This document shows, piece after piece, positions 50,994 through 59,795 of a stretch of DNA of 64,000 nucleotides. The DNA is taken from the NCBI RefSeq assembly GCF_015674855.1, contig NZ_JADMLG010000008.1, positions 316,365 through 380,364 on the forward strand, written 5' to 3'. The notes beneath the pieces are model-generated. The model was not told where the DNA came from and ran no database searches. It saw only the letters and a list, made by a program, of their open reading frames with translations. The translations under genes were made by a program, and so were the position numbers. The first letter of the stretch is position 1. Each line of letters starts with the position of its first letter. The stretch comes from Nocardia bovistercoris (GTDB lineage Bacteria; Actinomycetota; Actinomycetes; Mycobacteriales; Mycobacteriaceae).

Positions 50994-52322
50994 TCACTCG
51001 GTGCGGACCCGCAGCCCCGGGTTGTCCGAGAGCACCACGCTGACCGGCTGCGCGAACAGCAACGGCACATCGCCGGTGAGCGCGCCGATCAGGTTCGGGA
51101 TCTCGCAGATCGGGTAGTCGGCGACCGAGGACGCGCTCGCGATGCCGAGCGCGAGACGGCCGCTGACCAGCGGGCCGCCGCTGTCGCCTGGCAGCGCACA
51201 GATGCCCGCGGAGAAGCTCTGGGTGAGTTCGCGGTCACCGACCAGGACGGTCTGATCGACGGCGTTCACCACGCCGCAGCTGAAGCCGGTGCGCGAACCC
51301 GACTTGCAGACCGGCGCGCCGACGACCGGGATCGCGACGCCTTCGATGCGGATCGGAGCGGCATTGGGCACCCGAACGCCGTTGTTGGCGAAACGGTCCT
51401 TGGCCTGGTCGTTGATGCGCACGATCGAGTAGTCCTGCGATCCGAGCACCGACTTCTGGTAGACGCCGAGCGGGGCGCCTGGCTTCTCGCCCGCGAGCAG
51501 TTCGCGCACCGCCGTCGCGTTCTCGGTGCCCGCGGCCGGGATATCGGGATTGCAGTGTCCGGCGGTTATGTTGACCACGTTGCCGGAGCGGTCGGTGCCG
51601 TTGAACCCGAAGGAACAGCGCAGCGAACCGCGACCCGCCGAGGAGATGAATCCGTCTCCGCCGGACAGCGATCCGTTGTAGATCTCGCCCGCGATCTCGC
51701 TCGCCTGCGGCAGCTGCTCGGCCCCGACCGGCGGTTTGGTGACGATCACCCGCGACGGGTCGACGAAGCTCGGCAACGGCAGTCCGGCCTGCTCGACCCG
51801 GACCGAGATGCTGTTGTTGACGGTGTCCACGACAACGCCGCGCACCAGGGCGGAGACCGCGGCGGGCTGGCTGTCGAGCCAGCGCTCGAACGCCGTCTTC
51901 TCACCGCGCAGCGCCGCCTCGCTCTTGGCCACGTTGCGGACCTCGTAGCCCGCCGCCTGCGCCGCCGCGCGCGCCTCGTCGGCGCCGGGGCCCTGGGTGA
52001 GGGCGACGACCGCCTTGCCGGAATCGTCGAGCCACGAACCCGCGAACACCTGCGGGTACTGCCGCTGGGCGTTGGTGGCGAAGGCGGCGATCTGCTGGGC
52101 GAGGTCGGCGCGGCGCAGGTACTCCTCGGGGGAGATCTTCAGATCGCGGGTGACCGCCGTGACGAGTTCGGCGGGAAGGTCGGGCGTCTGCGCCGGTTCG
52201 GCGTTCGCTACCGCCGCGGTGGGACCGAAGAGCAGGATCGCGGCGGAGGCGGCGATCACCGACTTCTTGACCCGTTTCCCTCGCGCGGCGGACCGGAACT
52301 GACCTTTACGTGGCAGGAGCAT
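50994..52322 (-). CDS. Secreted S1-family (alpha-lytic-type) serine protease, copy 1
   Basis: A 442-aa protein; ATG 52322 gives a long basic n-region, a hydrophobic core (SVIAASAAILLFGPTAAVA) and an AxA site before EPAQ. Residues 45-205 are a propeptide (SPEEYLRRADLAQQIAAFA, FAGSWLDDSGKAVVALT). The protease domain shows the triad: NITAGHCNPD (His), SQDYSIVRI (Asp) and CALPGDSGGPLVSG (Ser), with Cys pairs as in alpha-lytic enzymes. Probably activated by removing the propeptide after export. It follows the 52330 paralogue by 7 bases, so the two form an operon. Confidence 0.9.
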   Translation of the reverse strand: MLLPRKGQFRSAARGKRVKKSVIAASAAILLFGPTAAVANAEPAQTPDLPAELVTAVTRDLKISPEEYLRRADLAQQIAAFATNAQRQYPQVFAGSWLDDSGKAVVALTQGPGADEARAAAQAAGYEVRNVAKSEAALRGEKTAFERWLDSQPAAVSALVRGVVVDTVNNSISVRVEQAGLPLPSFVDPSRVIVTKPPVGAEQLPQASEIAGEIYNGSLSGGDGFISSAGRGSLRCSFGFNGTDRSGNVVNITAGHCNPDIPAAGTENATAVRELLAGEKPGAPLGVYQKSVLGSQDYSIVRINDQAKDRFANNGVRVPNAAPIRIEGVAIPVVGAPVCKSGSRTGFSCGVVNAVDQTVLVGDRELTQSFSAGICALPGDSGGPLVSGRLALGIASASSVADYPICEIPNLIGALTGDVPLLFAQPVSVVLSDNPGLRVRTE

Positions 52323-52329
52323 GCGGAAA

Positions 52330-53850
52330 CTATATGGGTTCGGCACGGGTATCACTACTCATCCATCGATGGTGACGACCCGAACCCGCACTCGGGCGCG
52401 TCGGGCCTGGGCAGACTGCATTGTGATAGCGGTCACCTTCGGTTCCTCGGCGTGGGGCGCCGCGGGGGCGCCCGGCCCGGGGGGCGCACCCGCCCCCCCG
52501 GGGGGGGTGGGGGGGCACCCGGAGTACGCGGCCGACACCGCCCGCGGCGCCCGCGTCGATATCGGCGAGGATGGCGCGAATCGGGATGCCGAGGGTCGCG
52601 GTGCCGCCGTAGGGAGCGAGCGCGAAGTTCGCCTCGCCGCAACTGGGAGCGTCAGCGGCGTTGGAACCGCTGGTGATGCCGAGCGCCAGGGTGCCCGAGA
52701 TGATCGCGCCGCCGCTGTCACCGCTGAGCGTGCAGGCCGAGCTGGCGAAACCGCGCACGATCTTGCTCTCGCCCTCGACGGTGTAGAGCTGCGTCTCGAC
52801 CCGGTCCGCGACCACGAAGCCGCAGGTGAAGGTGGAGGTCTGCCCGGACTTGCACACCGGGGCGCCGGTCACCGGGTCGGCGGTGCCGGTGATGGCGAGG
52901 GTGGTGCCGTTGGCGCCGCGCACCGAAGGCTGGTCCATCCCGGCCCGCACCGCGCGGTCGTTCAACTGGATCACCGAGTAGTCGAGGCCGGAACCGCCGC
53001 CGAGCTGCGCGGTGACGAAGGTGCCGAGCTGCGGGCTGCTCTGCAGATCCCGGATATTGGGCAGGTAGACCCCGGCCTGCTGATTCGCCTTGCTCAGATT
53101 CGGATCGCAGTGCCCGGCACTGATATTGAGCGCGTTGCCCGCCGCGTCGATGCTGTTGAAGCCGAAGGAGCAGACGTCGACGCCGCGCAGCGAGGCGTCG
53201 TCGAGCGCGGTGGGCGCGCTGATGTAGGTGTCGCCGCCCATCGGACGGCGTTCGATCGGCCCGCCGCTGCCCGGCGAGAGGATCACCTTCACATTGGCGA
53301 TCAGCGTCGGCAGGTTCAGCACGTGACCCGCGGGGGTGTTGGCGATGCTGAGCACCAACTGGCTGTTGAGGATATCGATCGCCACCGAGTTGATGGCCTC
53401 CGACAGATCGCGCGGCAAGGTGGCGATCCACTGGTTCACCTGGGTCAGCGACAGTTCCAGATTGTTCGCCGACACCGGGGCGATATGGGTCTGGTAGCCG
53501 TCGGCGCCCGCGATGCGCGCGGCGTCGGGCGAGGTGACGGCGACCGTTGCCTTGCCGTCGGCGGCGATCCACGAGCCCGCGTAGGAATCGGGGTGGCGGT
53601 CGCGGAAGTCGCGCGCGTACCGTCCGAGCTGCTGGGCCTGCTCGGCGCGCTCGAGGTACTGCTCCGGGGTCAGGTGCAGGTCGCGGGAGATCGCCTGGAC
53701 GAGTTCGGCGGGCAGGGCGTCGGCGGGCAACTGTTCCGGCGTGTCCGCGGCCGCTGCGCCGGAACCGAGCAAGGGTGCGATGAGTACGGTCGCCGCGAAT
53801 CCGATGCAGGCTGCTTTGACCGCGGCGCGAGGCGCCTCGAACTTACGCAT
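52330..53850 (-). CDS. Secreted S1-family serine protease, copy 2
   Basis: A 506-aa paralogue. ATG 53850 gives a signal peptide ending SGAAAADTPEQ. Propeptide: TPEQYLERAEQAQQLGRYAR, YAGSWIAADGKATVAVT. Triad: NISAGHCDPN (His), GLDYSVIQLN (Asp), CTLSGDSGGAIISG (Ser). The expected end is near IRAILADIDAGAAGGVG; after that about 60 residues read as Pro/Arg/Gly-rich nonsense starting at a run of C7-G8-T-G7 in the DNA. The natural gene probably ends near 52490 or in another frame, so a frameshift, a homopolymer length variant or a sequencing error is likely. Confidence 0.85.
   Translation of the reverse strand: MRKFEAPRAAVKAACIGFAATVLIAPLLGSGAAAADTPEQLPADALPAELVQAISRDLHLTPEQYLERAEQAQQLGRYARDFRDRHPDSYAGSWIAADGKATVAVTSPDAARIAGADGYQTHIAPVSANNLELSLTQVNQWIATLPRDLSEAINSVAIDILNSQLVLSIANTPAGHVLNLPTLIANVKVILSPGSGGPIERRPMGGDTYISAPTALDDASLRGVDVCSFGFNSIDAAGNALNISAGHCDPNLSKANQQAGVYLPNIRDLQSSPQLGTFVTAQLGGGSGLDYSVIQLNDRAVRAGMDQPSVRGANGTTLAITGTADPVTGAPVCKSGQTSTFTCGFVVADRVETQLYTVEGESKIVRGFASSACTLSGDSGGAIISGTLALGITSGSNAADAPSCGEANFALAPYGGTATLGIPIRAILADIDAGAAGGVGRVLRVPPHPPRGGGCAPRAGRPRGAPRRGTEGDRYHNAVCPGPTRPSAGSGRHHRWMSSDTRAEPI
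52493..52515. repeat. Homopolymer tract C7-G8-T-G7
   Basis: A 23-base run of C then G inside the 3' part of the second protease gene. Such tracts slip during replication and are also hard to sequence. The reading frame changes character exactly here. Confidence 0.7.
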
Positions 53851-54003
53851 GAAGTCCCTTCGTCGGCACCCGGGTGCCAGCTTCAAATCCATGAGCCACG
53901 GCGGTATCTGCAGGTGGCACACGGACTTCGTCAGCGTCGAAAACCGGCGAAACCGGTCAGCGCACCACTCTAGGGCACAAACCCCGCGCGGACGTTACCA
54001 AAT

Positions 54004-55113
54004 TCAGCGGGGCGGTGGGATCTGCACGGTGTAAGTGGGCGGCGTCCACCCGGAGTCCGTCGGCATCCACGCGGGCGGTGCGGGGAACAGCGTGCGCGTC
54101 GGGGTGGTGGTGCGCCCGTTCGGCGGTGTCGAGGTGACCGACGGCGGCGTCGAGGACTGGGTCGGCGGCGGTGGCGTGGTCGGCGGCGGCGGTGGCGGAG
54201 TGGTCTCCGGTTCCGGCGACGGCTCGGGTGGCGGCGCGGGCAGCACGACGGTGGATTCCGTGGTGCTCGGCAGCACGAACGGGGTCGTCGGCGGCAGCAC
54301 GGGCGTGGACTGATCCGACTTCGCGTCGCGCACCGGCGGCGGGTCGGGCGCGTCCTCGCCGCGCAACACCAGCGCGACCCCGAAACCGCCGAGCGCGAGA
54401 CCGAACAGGACGGCGGCCACTATCAGCAGCGGCACCCGGCGCGGATTGGCCTGCTTCGGCAGCGGAGGGAAGGTCGCGGTGACGGGGCCCGCGGCGGGCA
54501 TGGCCTGGGAATACGCCTGCGGGCGGTCGGACGGGGTCGGCACCGTCGGGATCACGTCGGTCTGCACCGTCGAGTTCTCCGAGGACGTCGAATCGGGCGG
54601 GGTCGAACCCGCGGGCGTGGCGAGCACCGCGGCCAAGGCGGCGCGCGCGGCGTCGTAGGCGAAGGACTTGCCCGGCTCGGCGGTGTCGACGGCCGGTAGG
54701 TCGGCGTCGCTGACCAGCACCACCGAACGCAGGCCGAGATAGTCGAGCGCCTCGCGCAGCGACTGCACCTGCGGCGCGGGCCAGTCGCCGGGATGGGTGG
54801 CGTAGAACTCGGCGGGGCCGCTGAGGAATTCGGTGGTCTGGTTGATCAGGCAGAACACCGCGGTGGCGTACAGGTCCTCGGCGCGGTACGCCTCGCCCTC
54901 GTCGACGGAAAGTCCTGCGGGGTCGCCGACCGCGGCCACGAATCCGGTGATCGAATGCGAGTTCTCCGGGGCCTCGCCACCGAGGACGGTGTCGCCGTCG
55001 TCGGTCATGTGCAGGACAGCCTCGCGCACGACGTACCGTAGTTCTCCGGCGTCGGTGATGACCGCCGCGGTGCACTCGTCCTCGGCGATCCGCAGGCCCA
55101 CCCCAGTGGCCAT
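54004..55113 (-). CDS. Actin/Hsp70-fold membrane protein with Pro-rich tail
   Basis: A 369-aa protein. Residues 1-155 resemble a half actin-like domain (MATGVGLRIAEDECTAAVIT ... LREALDYLGLRSVVLVSDAD), lacking clear ATP motifs. A linker leads to one membrane segment (LLIVAAVLFGLALGGFGVAL) and an external tail very rich in Pro/Thr (PEPETTPPPPPPTTPPPP). It is the third gene of a leftward set (57689, 55156, 54004) and shares the cytoplasmic-fold, single-TM, Pro-rich-tail plan with the Hsp70-like proteins at 57689 and 37135. Confidence 0.65.
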   Translation of the reverse strand: MATGVGLRIAEDECTAAVITDAGELRYVVREAVLHMTDDGDTVLGGEAPENSHSITGFVAAVGDPAGLSVDEGEAYRAEDLYATAVFCLINQTTEFLSGPAEFYATHPGDWPAPQVQSLREALDYLGLRSVVLVSDADLPAVDTAEPGKSFAYDAARAALAAVLATPAGSTPPDSTSSENSTVQTDVIPTVPTPSDRPQAYSQAMPAAGPVTATFPPLPKQANPRRVPLLIVAAVLFGLALGGFGVALVLRGEDAPDPPPVRDAKSDQSTPVLPPTTPFVLPSTTESTVVLPAPPPEPSPEPETTPPPPPPTTPPPPTQSSTPPSVTSTPPNGRTTTPTRTLFPAPPAWMPTDSGWTPPTYTVQIPPPR

Positions 55114-55155
55114 TCCCTGTTCCTCGATTCGACGGCTCGGCGCCGCGCCGGTCTC

Positions 55156-57696
55156 TCACACGAGCAGCGAGCCGTGTCCCATGGCGCGGAGCATCGACAA
55201 TAACTCCGAACGCGATCCGGCACCGATTCGGCGGCGGATGCGGGCGACATGATGCTCCACCGTTTTCGCGGAAATGTACAGGCGCGCGCCGATCTCCCGA
55301 TATGTCAGGCCGAGCAGTACCAACTCGGCCACCTCGCGCTCGCGTTCGCTGAGGATCGCGGCGTCGGTCGCGGGCGCGGCCGCCGCGGTGACCTGTCCGC
55401 GCGCGGGGGCCGCGGCCGGTGCCCGGGTCGGCTGCGGTTCGGGCGGACGGGCGTCGGCGCGGACCGCGCGCGCCAGTTTGAGCAGCGCGGTCGCGGTCGC
55501 GGAATCGCCCGCCGCCAGCGCGGCCTCGCTCGCCAACCGGGCCGCGTCCCAGGTCAGGCCGATACCGCGCAGGCCGGTGACGGCCGAGGCGACATGCGGC
55601 GCCGACACCTCGCCGCGCAGCACGAAAACCCAGGTGCGTCCGGCGTCGGCGAGTACGGCGGCGTGCCGGTCGCCCGCCTCGGCCGCGGACTTGAGCAGCC
55701 GCGCGTGCGGGAGCAGGGCGTCGGGGCTCTCGTGCGCGATCGCGGCCTGCACCCCGTACCAGTGGAAGGCGTTCGCCCAGGACGGCGGCTGCCGCAGCCC
55801 GCGCAGCAGCGTCAGCGACGCTTCGACCAGCGGTGTTACGCGGCGCTCCTGCTTCAACCTGATGCCCGCGAGCCAGAGCTCGCCGATCGGCAGCAGGGTC
55901 AGCAGGTCGGCGTCCACATCGTCGAACAGCGGGTAGGCGGCCTGCCAGGCGAGGCTGAGCGCCGCCGCGTCACCGCCGCGGCGCGCGAGCCCGACCGCGA
56001 CGCCGTGCGCGAGCAGCCGGTCGCGGATGTCGAGTGCCTTCCAGTCGAAGGCCGCGACGTGTTCGGCCGCGCGCTGTTCGTCGCCGCCGAGCATCGCGAC
56101 CCAGGCCGCGAGCACCCGCAGCTGATCCGCGCGCGGCCCGCCGTCGGCCACGCGCACCAGGACCTCGCCCGCGCGGCGGGGCTCGCCGGTGCTCAGGCAC
56201 AGCATGGTCGCCAGCGAGACCGCCGTGCACGGCAGGAAACGGTCGGTGCTCGCGTCCGAGTGCGCGGCCTGGACCAGCGCCGACACCGCCGCGTCGGAAT
56301 CGGTGGCGGCATGGTCGAGGGTGTCGGTGAGCGCGGTCGCGACCAGGCGCGCGCGGGCGTCGGTCTCGGTCGGCGGCCAGTTCGGCGCCGCGGCGGCCAG
56401 TTCCGTTGCCGCGGGGAGATCACCCGCGAGGCAGTGCACTGTCGCCGCCACCGCCCAGTCGGCGCGCACCCGGTGCGGGCCGAGCCAGGTGTAGAGCTCG
56501 GCGGCGCGACCGATCAGGCCGCGGCGGGTCGCGACACCCGCGCAGATCCGCACCGCGTCGACCAGTGCCGCGCCGTCGACGCCGGTGCGGGCGAGGACGG
56601 GTTCGGCCAGTCGCATCGCGGTGTCGCCGTCACCGACCCGCGCGGCGGATTCGGCCCAGCGCAACGCGATCCGGTCGATCTCGATGCCTGCCGACGCCGC
56701 GGCCGCGTAGTAGCGGACGGCATCCCGGCCCGCGTGTTCGGCAGCGGTGCACAGGTATTCGGCCAGTCGTCGGTCGCGGACACCGGACTCGGCGAACGCG
56801 AGCGCGGTGCGGTCGCGCAGCAGTCCGGCGTCGAGTCGGGCGGTCAGCAGGCGGCGCTGCACATCGAGGTAGCGGCGATCGCCTAGCACCGTGCGCAGCG
56901 CCGGAACCGCAGGAGCCAGAAGCAGATCGGCGTCGGTCACCAGGGCGCTGGCGCGGGCGCGATCGATCAGCCTGCGCGCGACGTCGGCGTCGATGCCGAG
57001 CACTTCGGTGAGTTCACTCGAATCGAGGCCGGTGCCGGTGGTGGCGACGGCCAGCGTCTCGAGCAGGTCCGGTTCCAGATTGTCCAATTCGGTGCGCGCC
57101 CACTGCGATACCGCCGCGTCGACGGCGGGCACCCCGGCCTCGAGCCGAGTCGAGCACACCGCCGTCAACGCCGCGACGACGCCGCCGCGGATGCCGCCGG
57201 TCTGCTGGTGGATGTGCTGCGCGATCGCTCGCGGCACTGCCATGCCGAGTTCCCTGGCGAACGGGGTGATGTCGGAGCTGCCGAGCGGGCGGAGGTCGAC
57301 CACCCGGCCGCGGCGCGCGACCACATCGGCGAGTGCGCGCAACCGGTCGTCGTGCGGACGCGGCTGGATCGCGACAACCACCGTGCGCGCACCGGATTCG
57401 ATTTCCGCGCACAGTGATTCGAGTTCGGCGTCGCTCGCGGTGTGCGCGTTGTCGACGATCAGCGCCGGATTCGGCGAACGATCACCCGATGGCCCCGCCG
57501 GGACCGGTGCGCGGGAGGTGTCCCACAACGGGACGCCGCGGGACCTGAGTCGGGCTCGGACCGCCGTCAACAGTGTCGACTTGCCGGTGCCCGAACGTCC
57601 GCGCACCAGCACGGTCGTCGGTTCGGAATCGCAGGAGTCGAGGTCACGGAAGATATCGCGCGCATACGGCATGGTGTCGAACGCGATATCAGCCAC
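55156..57696 (-). CDS. Large LuxR-family ATPase regulator (Rv0339c/IniR-like)
   Basis: An 846-aa protein with GTG start inside the GTGGCTGA overlap with the 57689 stop. Residues 28-45 hold a Walker A (VRGRSGTGKSTLLTAV) and residues 80-110 a Walker B-like segment (NPALIVDNAHTASD), i.e. a STAND/AAA-type NTPase. The middle is a long helical repeat region (ARLVATALTDTLDHA etc.). The C-terminus (about 778-840) is a LuxR helix-turn-helix: LSEREREVAELVLLGLTYRE and KTVEHHVARIRRRIG. By size, domains and place beside an IniB-like gene it corresponds to M. tuberculosis Rv0339c, the regulator reported for iniBAC. Confidence 0.85.
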   Translation of the reverse strand: MADIAFDTMPYARDIFRDLDSCDSEPTTVLVRGRSGTGKSTLLTAVRARLRSRGVPLWDTSRAPVPAGPSGDRSPNPALIVDNAHTASDAELESLCAEIESGARTVVVAIQPRPHDDRLRALADVVARRGRVVDLRPLGSSDITPFARELGMAVPRAIAQHIHQQTGGIRGGVVAALTAVCSTRLEAGVPAVDAAVSQWARTELDNLEPDLLETLAVATTGTGLDSSELTEVLGIDADVARRLIDRARASALVTDADLLLAPAVPALRTVLGDRRYLDVQRRLLTARLDAGLLRDRTALAFAESGVRDRRLAEYLCTAAEHAGRDAVRYYAAAASAGIEIDRIALRWAESAARVGDGDTAMRLAEPVLARTGVDGAALVDAVRICAGVATRRGLIGRAAELYTWLGPHRVRADWAVAATVHCLAGDLPAATELAAAAPNWPPTETDARARLVATALTDTLDHAATDSDAAVSALVQAAHSDASTDRFLPCTAVSLATMLCLSTGEPRRAGEVLVRVADGGPRADQLRVLAAWVAMLGGDEQRAAEHVAAFDWKALDIRDRLLAHGVAVGLARRGGDAAALSLAWQAAYPLFDDVDADLLTLLPIGELWLAGIRLKQERRVTPLVEASLTLLRGLRQPPSWANAFHWYGVQAAIAHESPDALLPHARLLKSAAEAGDRHAAVLADAGRTWVFVLRGEVSAPHVASAVTGLRGIGLTWDAARLASEAALAAGDSATATALLKLARAVRADARPPEPQPTRAPAAAPARGQVTAAAAPATDAAILSEREREVAELVLLGLTYREIGARLYISAKTVEHHVARIRRRIGAGSRSELLSMLRAMGHGSLLV

Positions 57697-59497
57697 CGTT
57701 GCCCCCGAGGATTTCGCCCGGCACTTGCAACACCGTGCCGACCGCGCCGCCGACGCCGTCGATGGTGTCGGACAGCGCGCCGGTCGGCAGGCTCGGCGCC
57801 TGCGGCTTCGGCAGGTTCGGTTGCGGATACTGGGTCGGAATCTGCTGAGTCGGAATCTGTTGCGTCGGTTGGGGTTGCGGTGCGGGCTGGGGCTGCGGGG
57901 TGTTCGGCTGCGGCTGGGGTGACTGGGCCTGCTGCGGTTGCGGCGACTGGCCCTGGGCGGGTTGGCCTTGGGTGGGCTGGCTCTGCGGTTGTTGCCCCGG
58001 CTGTTGGCTCTGCGGGTTCTGTGTCTGCTCGGCGCGCGGATTCGCGACGGCCGCCGCCGACCCGCCCTGCGCCGGAGCCGCCGGGGAACCCGGCGGTGCG
58101 CCGGGGGGGTGGGTCGCGCCGGGGGCGAGCGGGTCGGCGGCCGGTTGAACCGAACCCGAATCCGCCCCGGCGGGGGCCTGCCCGGTCGTGGTCGCGTTCT
58201 GGTTCGACGAGGACGGCTCAGTGCCGAAATTCGAACTCGTGCCGATGGCGACGGTGCCGCCCGCGAGCAGTGCGATGAGGACCGCCGCGCTCGCGATCAC
58301 CGCGGCCCTTCCTCGGGTGGAACGGCGCGGCTCGGGCTGGGCGGGCAGGTCGAGCGACCGGATCTCCGGGGCGGGCGGGGCCGCGCGCAGCGCCGGGTGC
58401 GGCGCGGTCTCGGCGGTGGCCTCCGCCAGTTCGGCGGCCATCACGGCGGCACCGCGCGCGCCGGTCTCGGCTGGGGCGGCAGCGGCGACGACCGGGAGGC
58501 CGAATTCCGTCGAGAGCAGTTCGGTGACCAGGGGAATCGCCGCGCCACCGCCGGTGAGCAGGACGCGGTTGATGTCGCCGATATCGAGTCCGGCGCGGTG
58601 CACGACGTCGCGGACCAGGTCGAGCGAGGTAAGTAGCGGGGGGCGCAGCAGTTCCTCGAGTTCGTCGCGCACCAACCTGATCTGGCGGTCCTCGGCTCCA
58701 AGGCGTACCGGGAGAACCGTCGACGTATTTATGGAAAGCGATTCTTTCGCTTTTCGGCAGCTGTCGCGCAAAGCCGCCAATTGCCTTTCCGACGCCGGAT
58801 CGAATGGATCGAATTCGTTTCCATTCAGAGTATTTGCCAAGACATAGCGCATGGTCAGAAGATCGAATTCGGCCCCGGCGACGTCGGTATTGTGCAGCGA
58901 CGGGCTCGGCCCGGGAGCGCGACCGCCGGTGCGCACCACCGACAACGTGAGGCCCGACGCGCCGAGATCGTAGACCAGCACCGCGCCCGGGCCGAGCGGT
59001 CCGTGCGTCGACTCGAGCCAGCGCACCGCCGCCGCCTGCTCGGGCACCAACGTCACCTCCGAGAGGCCCGCGGTCGACAGCGCGTCGCGCACCACCCGCA
59101 CCGTATGCGCCGACCAGCGCGCCGGATGACACGCAACCACCGCCTCCGGCGTGCGCGACACCGCGTCGGCGGCCTCGTCGACCAGGCCCGCGACCGCGAT
59201 CGCGAACAGATCCGCCGCCGCATGCGACGAACCGTCCTCGGCCAGCATGTCCACCGGATCCCCGACACGGTCGAGGAAACCGTCGATCACCGCGTGCGGA
59301 ACATCGGTGTCCTGCGCGAGGGCGGCCGAACCGAACACCGGCGCCTCGTACTCGGACACGCGAACCACACTCGGATGCACCAGGACGACGCCGCCCGCAA
59401 CCTGATCGGCATCCACCGCGCCGCCCGCTCCCGACGCCGCGACGGCGACCGAATGCAACGCTCCGACGGTGATACCGAGCGCCAGACGCTCTGTCAT
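57689..59497 (-). CDS. Membrane-anchored Hsp70-like protein
   Basis: A 602-aa protein. The ATPase domain (1-365) has LALGITVGALHSVAVAA (phosphate 1), GAVLVYDLGASGLTLSVVRT (phosphate 2) and INRVLLTGGGAAIPLVTELL (adenosine). There is no peptide-binding domain. One membrane segment (AAVIASAAVLIALLAGGTVA) follows, then an outer tail of about 180 residues very rich in Gln/Pro (QQPGQQPQSQPTQGQPAQGQ). It is the first gene of a leftward operon, divergent from the IniB-like gene, and overlaps the LuxR gene, so all three are probably co-regulated. Confidence 0.82.
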   Translation of the reverse strand: MTERLALGITVGALHSVAVAASGAGGAVDADQVAGGVVLVHPSVVRVSEYEAPVFGSAALAQDTDVPHAVIDGFLDRVGDPVDMLAEDGSSHAAADLFAIAVAGLVDEAADAVSRTPEAVVACHPARWSAHTVRVVRDALSTAGLSEVTLVPEQAAAVRWLESTHGPLGPGAVLVYDLGASGLTLSVVRTGGRAPGPSPSLHNTDVAGAEFDLLTMRYVLANTLNGNEFDPFDPASERQLAALRDSCRKAKESLSINTSTVLPVRLGAEDRQIRLVRDELEELLRPPLLTSLDLVRDVVHRAGLDIGDINRVLLTGGGAAIPLVTELLSTEFGLPVVAAAAPAETGARGAAVMAAELAEATAETAPHPALRAAPPAPEIRSLDLPAQPEPRRSTRGRAAVIASAAVLIALLAGGTVAIGTSSNFGTEPSSSNQNATTTGQAPAGADSGSVQPAADPLAPGATHPPGAPPGSPAAPAQGGSAAAVANPRAEQTQNPQSQQPGQQPQSQPTQGQPAQGQSPQPQQAQSPQPQPNTPQPQPAPQPQPTQQIPTQQIPTQYPQPNLPKPQAPSLPTGALSDTIDGVGGAVGTVLQVPGEILGGNGG

Positions 59498-59795
59498 TCG
59501 TGAACCTCGTTCGAATCTCGTGAAGCCCGATGGTCGCTGGTGCGCAGTCCGGTTGTGTGCGAGAACGGGTCGTCCGGTCGACGCACCGGTTCTGTCGGTT
59601 GCTGGCGAGGAACCGTTACCGGACGATGGGGGACAACGGGGAAATTCCCCTAATGTCGGCGCGGCCCCTAATAGGTTACCGAGGGGCCCCGTAGGGATCT
59701 CCCCCGTTTCGGCGTAACGAGTTCGCTACCTACCGTGAAATGGATTTCAACGACCGCGGATGGAAGAGGTCCGCCGATCTCAGGAGACGATCACG
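59498..59795. promoter_or_regulatory. Divergent control region of the Hsp70/LuxR and IniB-like genes
   Basis: About 298 bases between two divergent operons. It holds a 13-base palindrome GGGGAA-A-TTCCCC (59638-59650), a direct repeat CCCCTAAT (59647-59654 and 59665-59672), and GGCCCCT/AGGGGCC arms at 59663-59669 and 59682-59688. These cluster about 110-160 bases ahead of the IniB-like start and are the best operator candidates. AGGAGA precedes the ATG at 59796. Confidence 0.55.
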
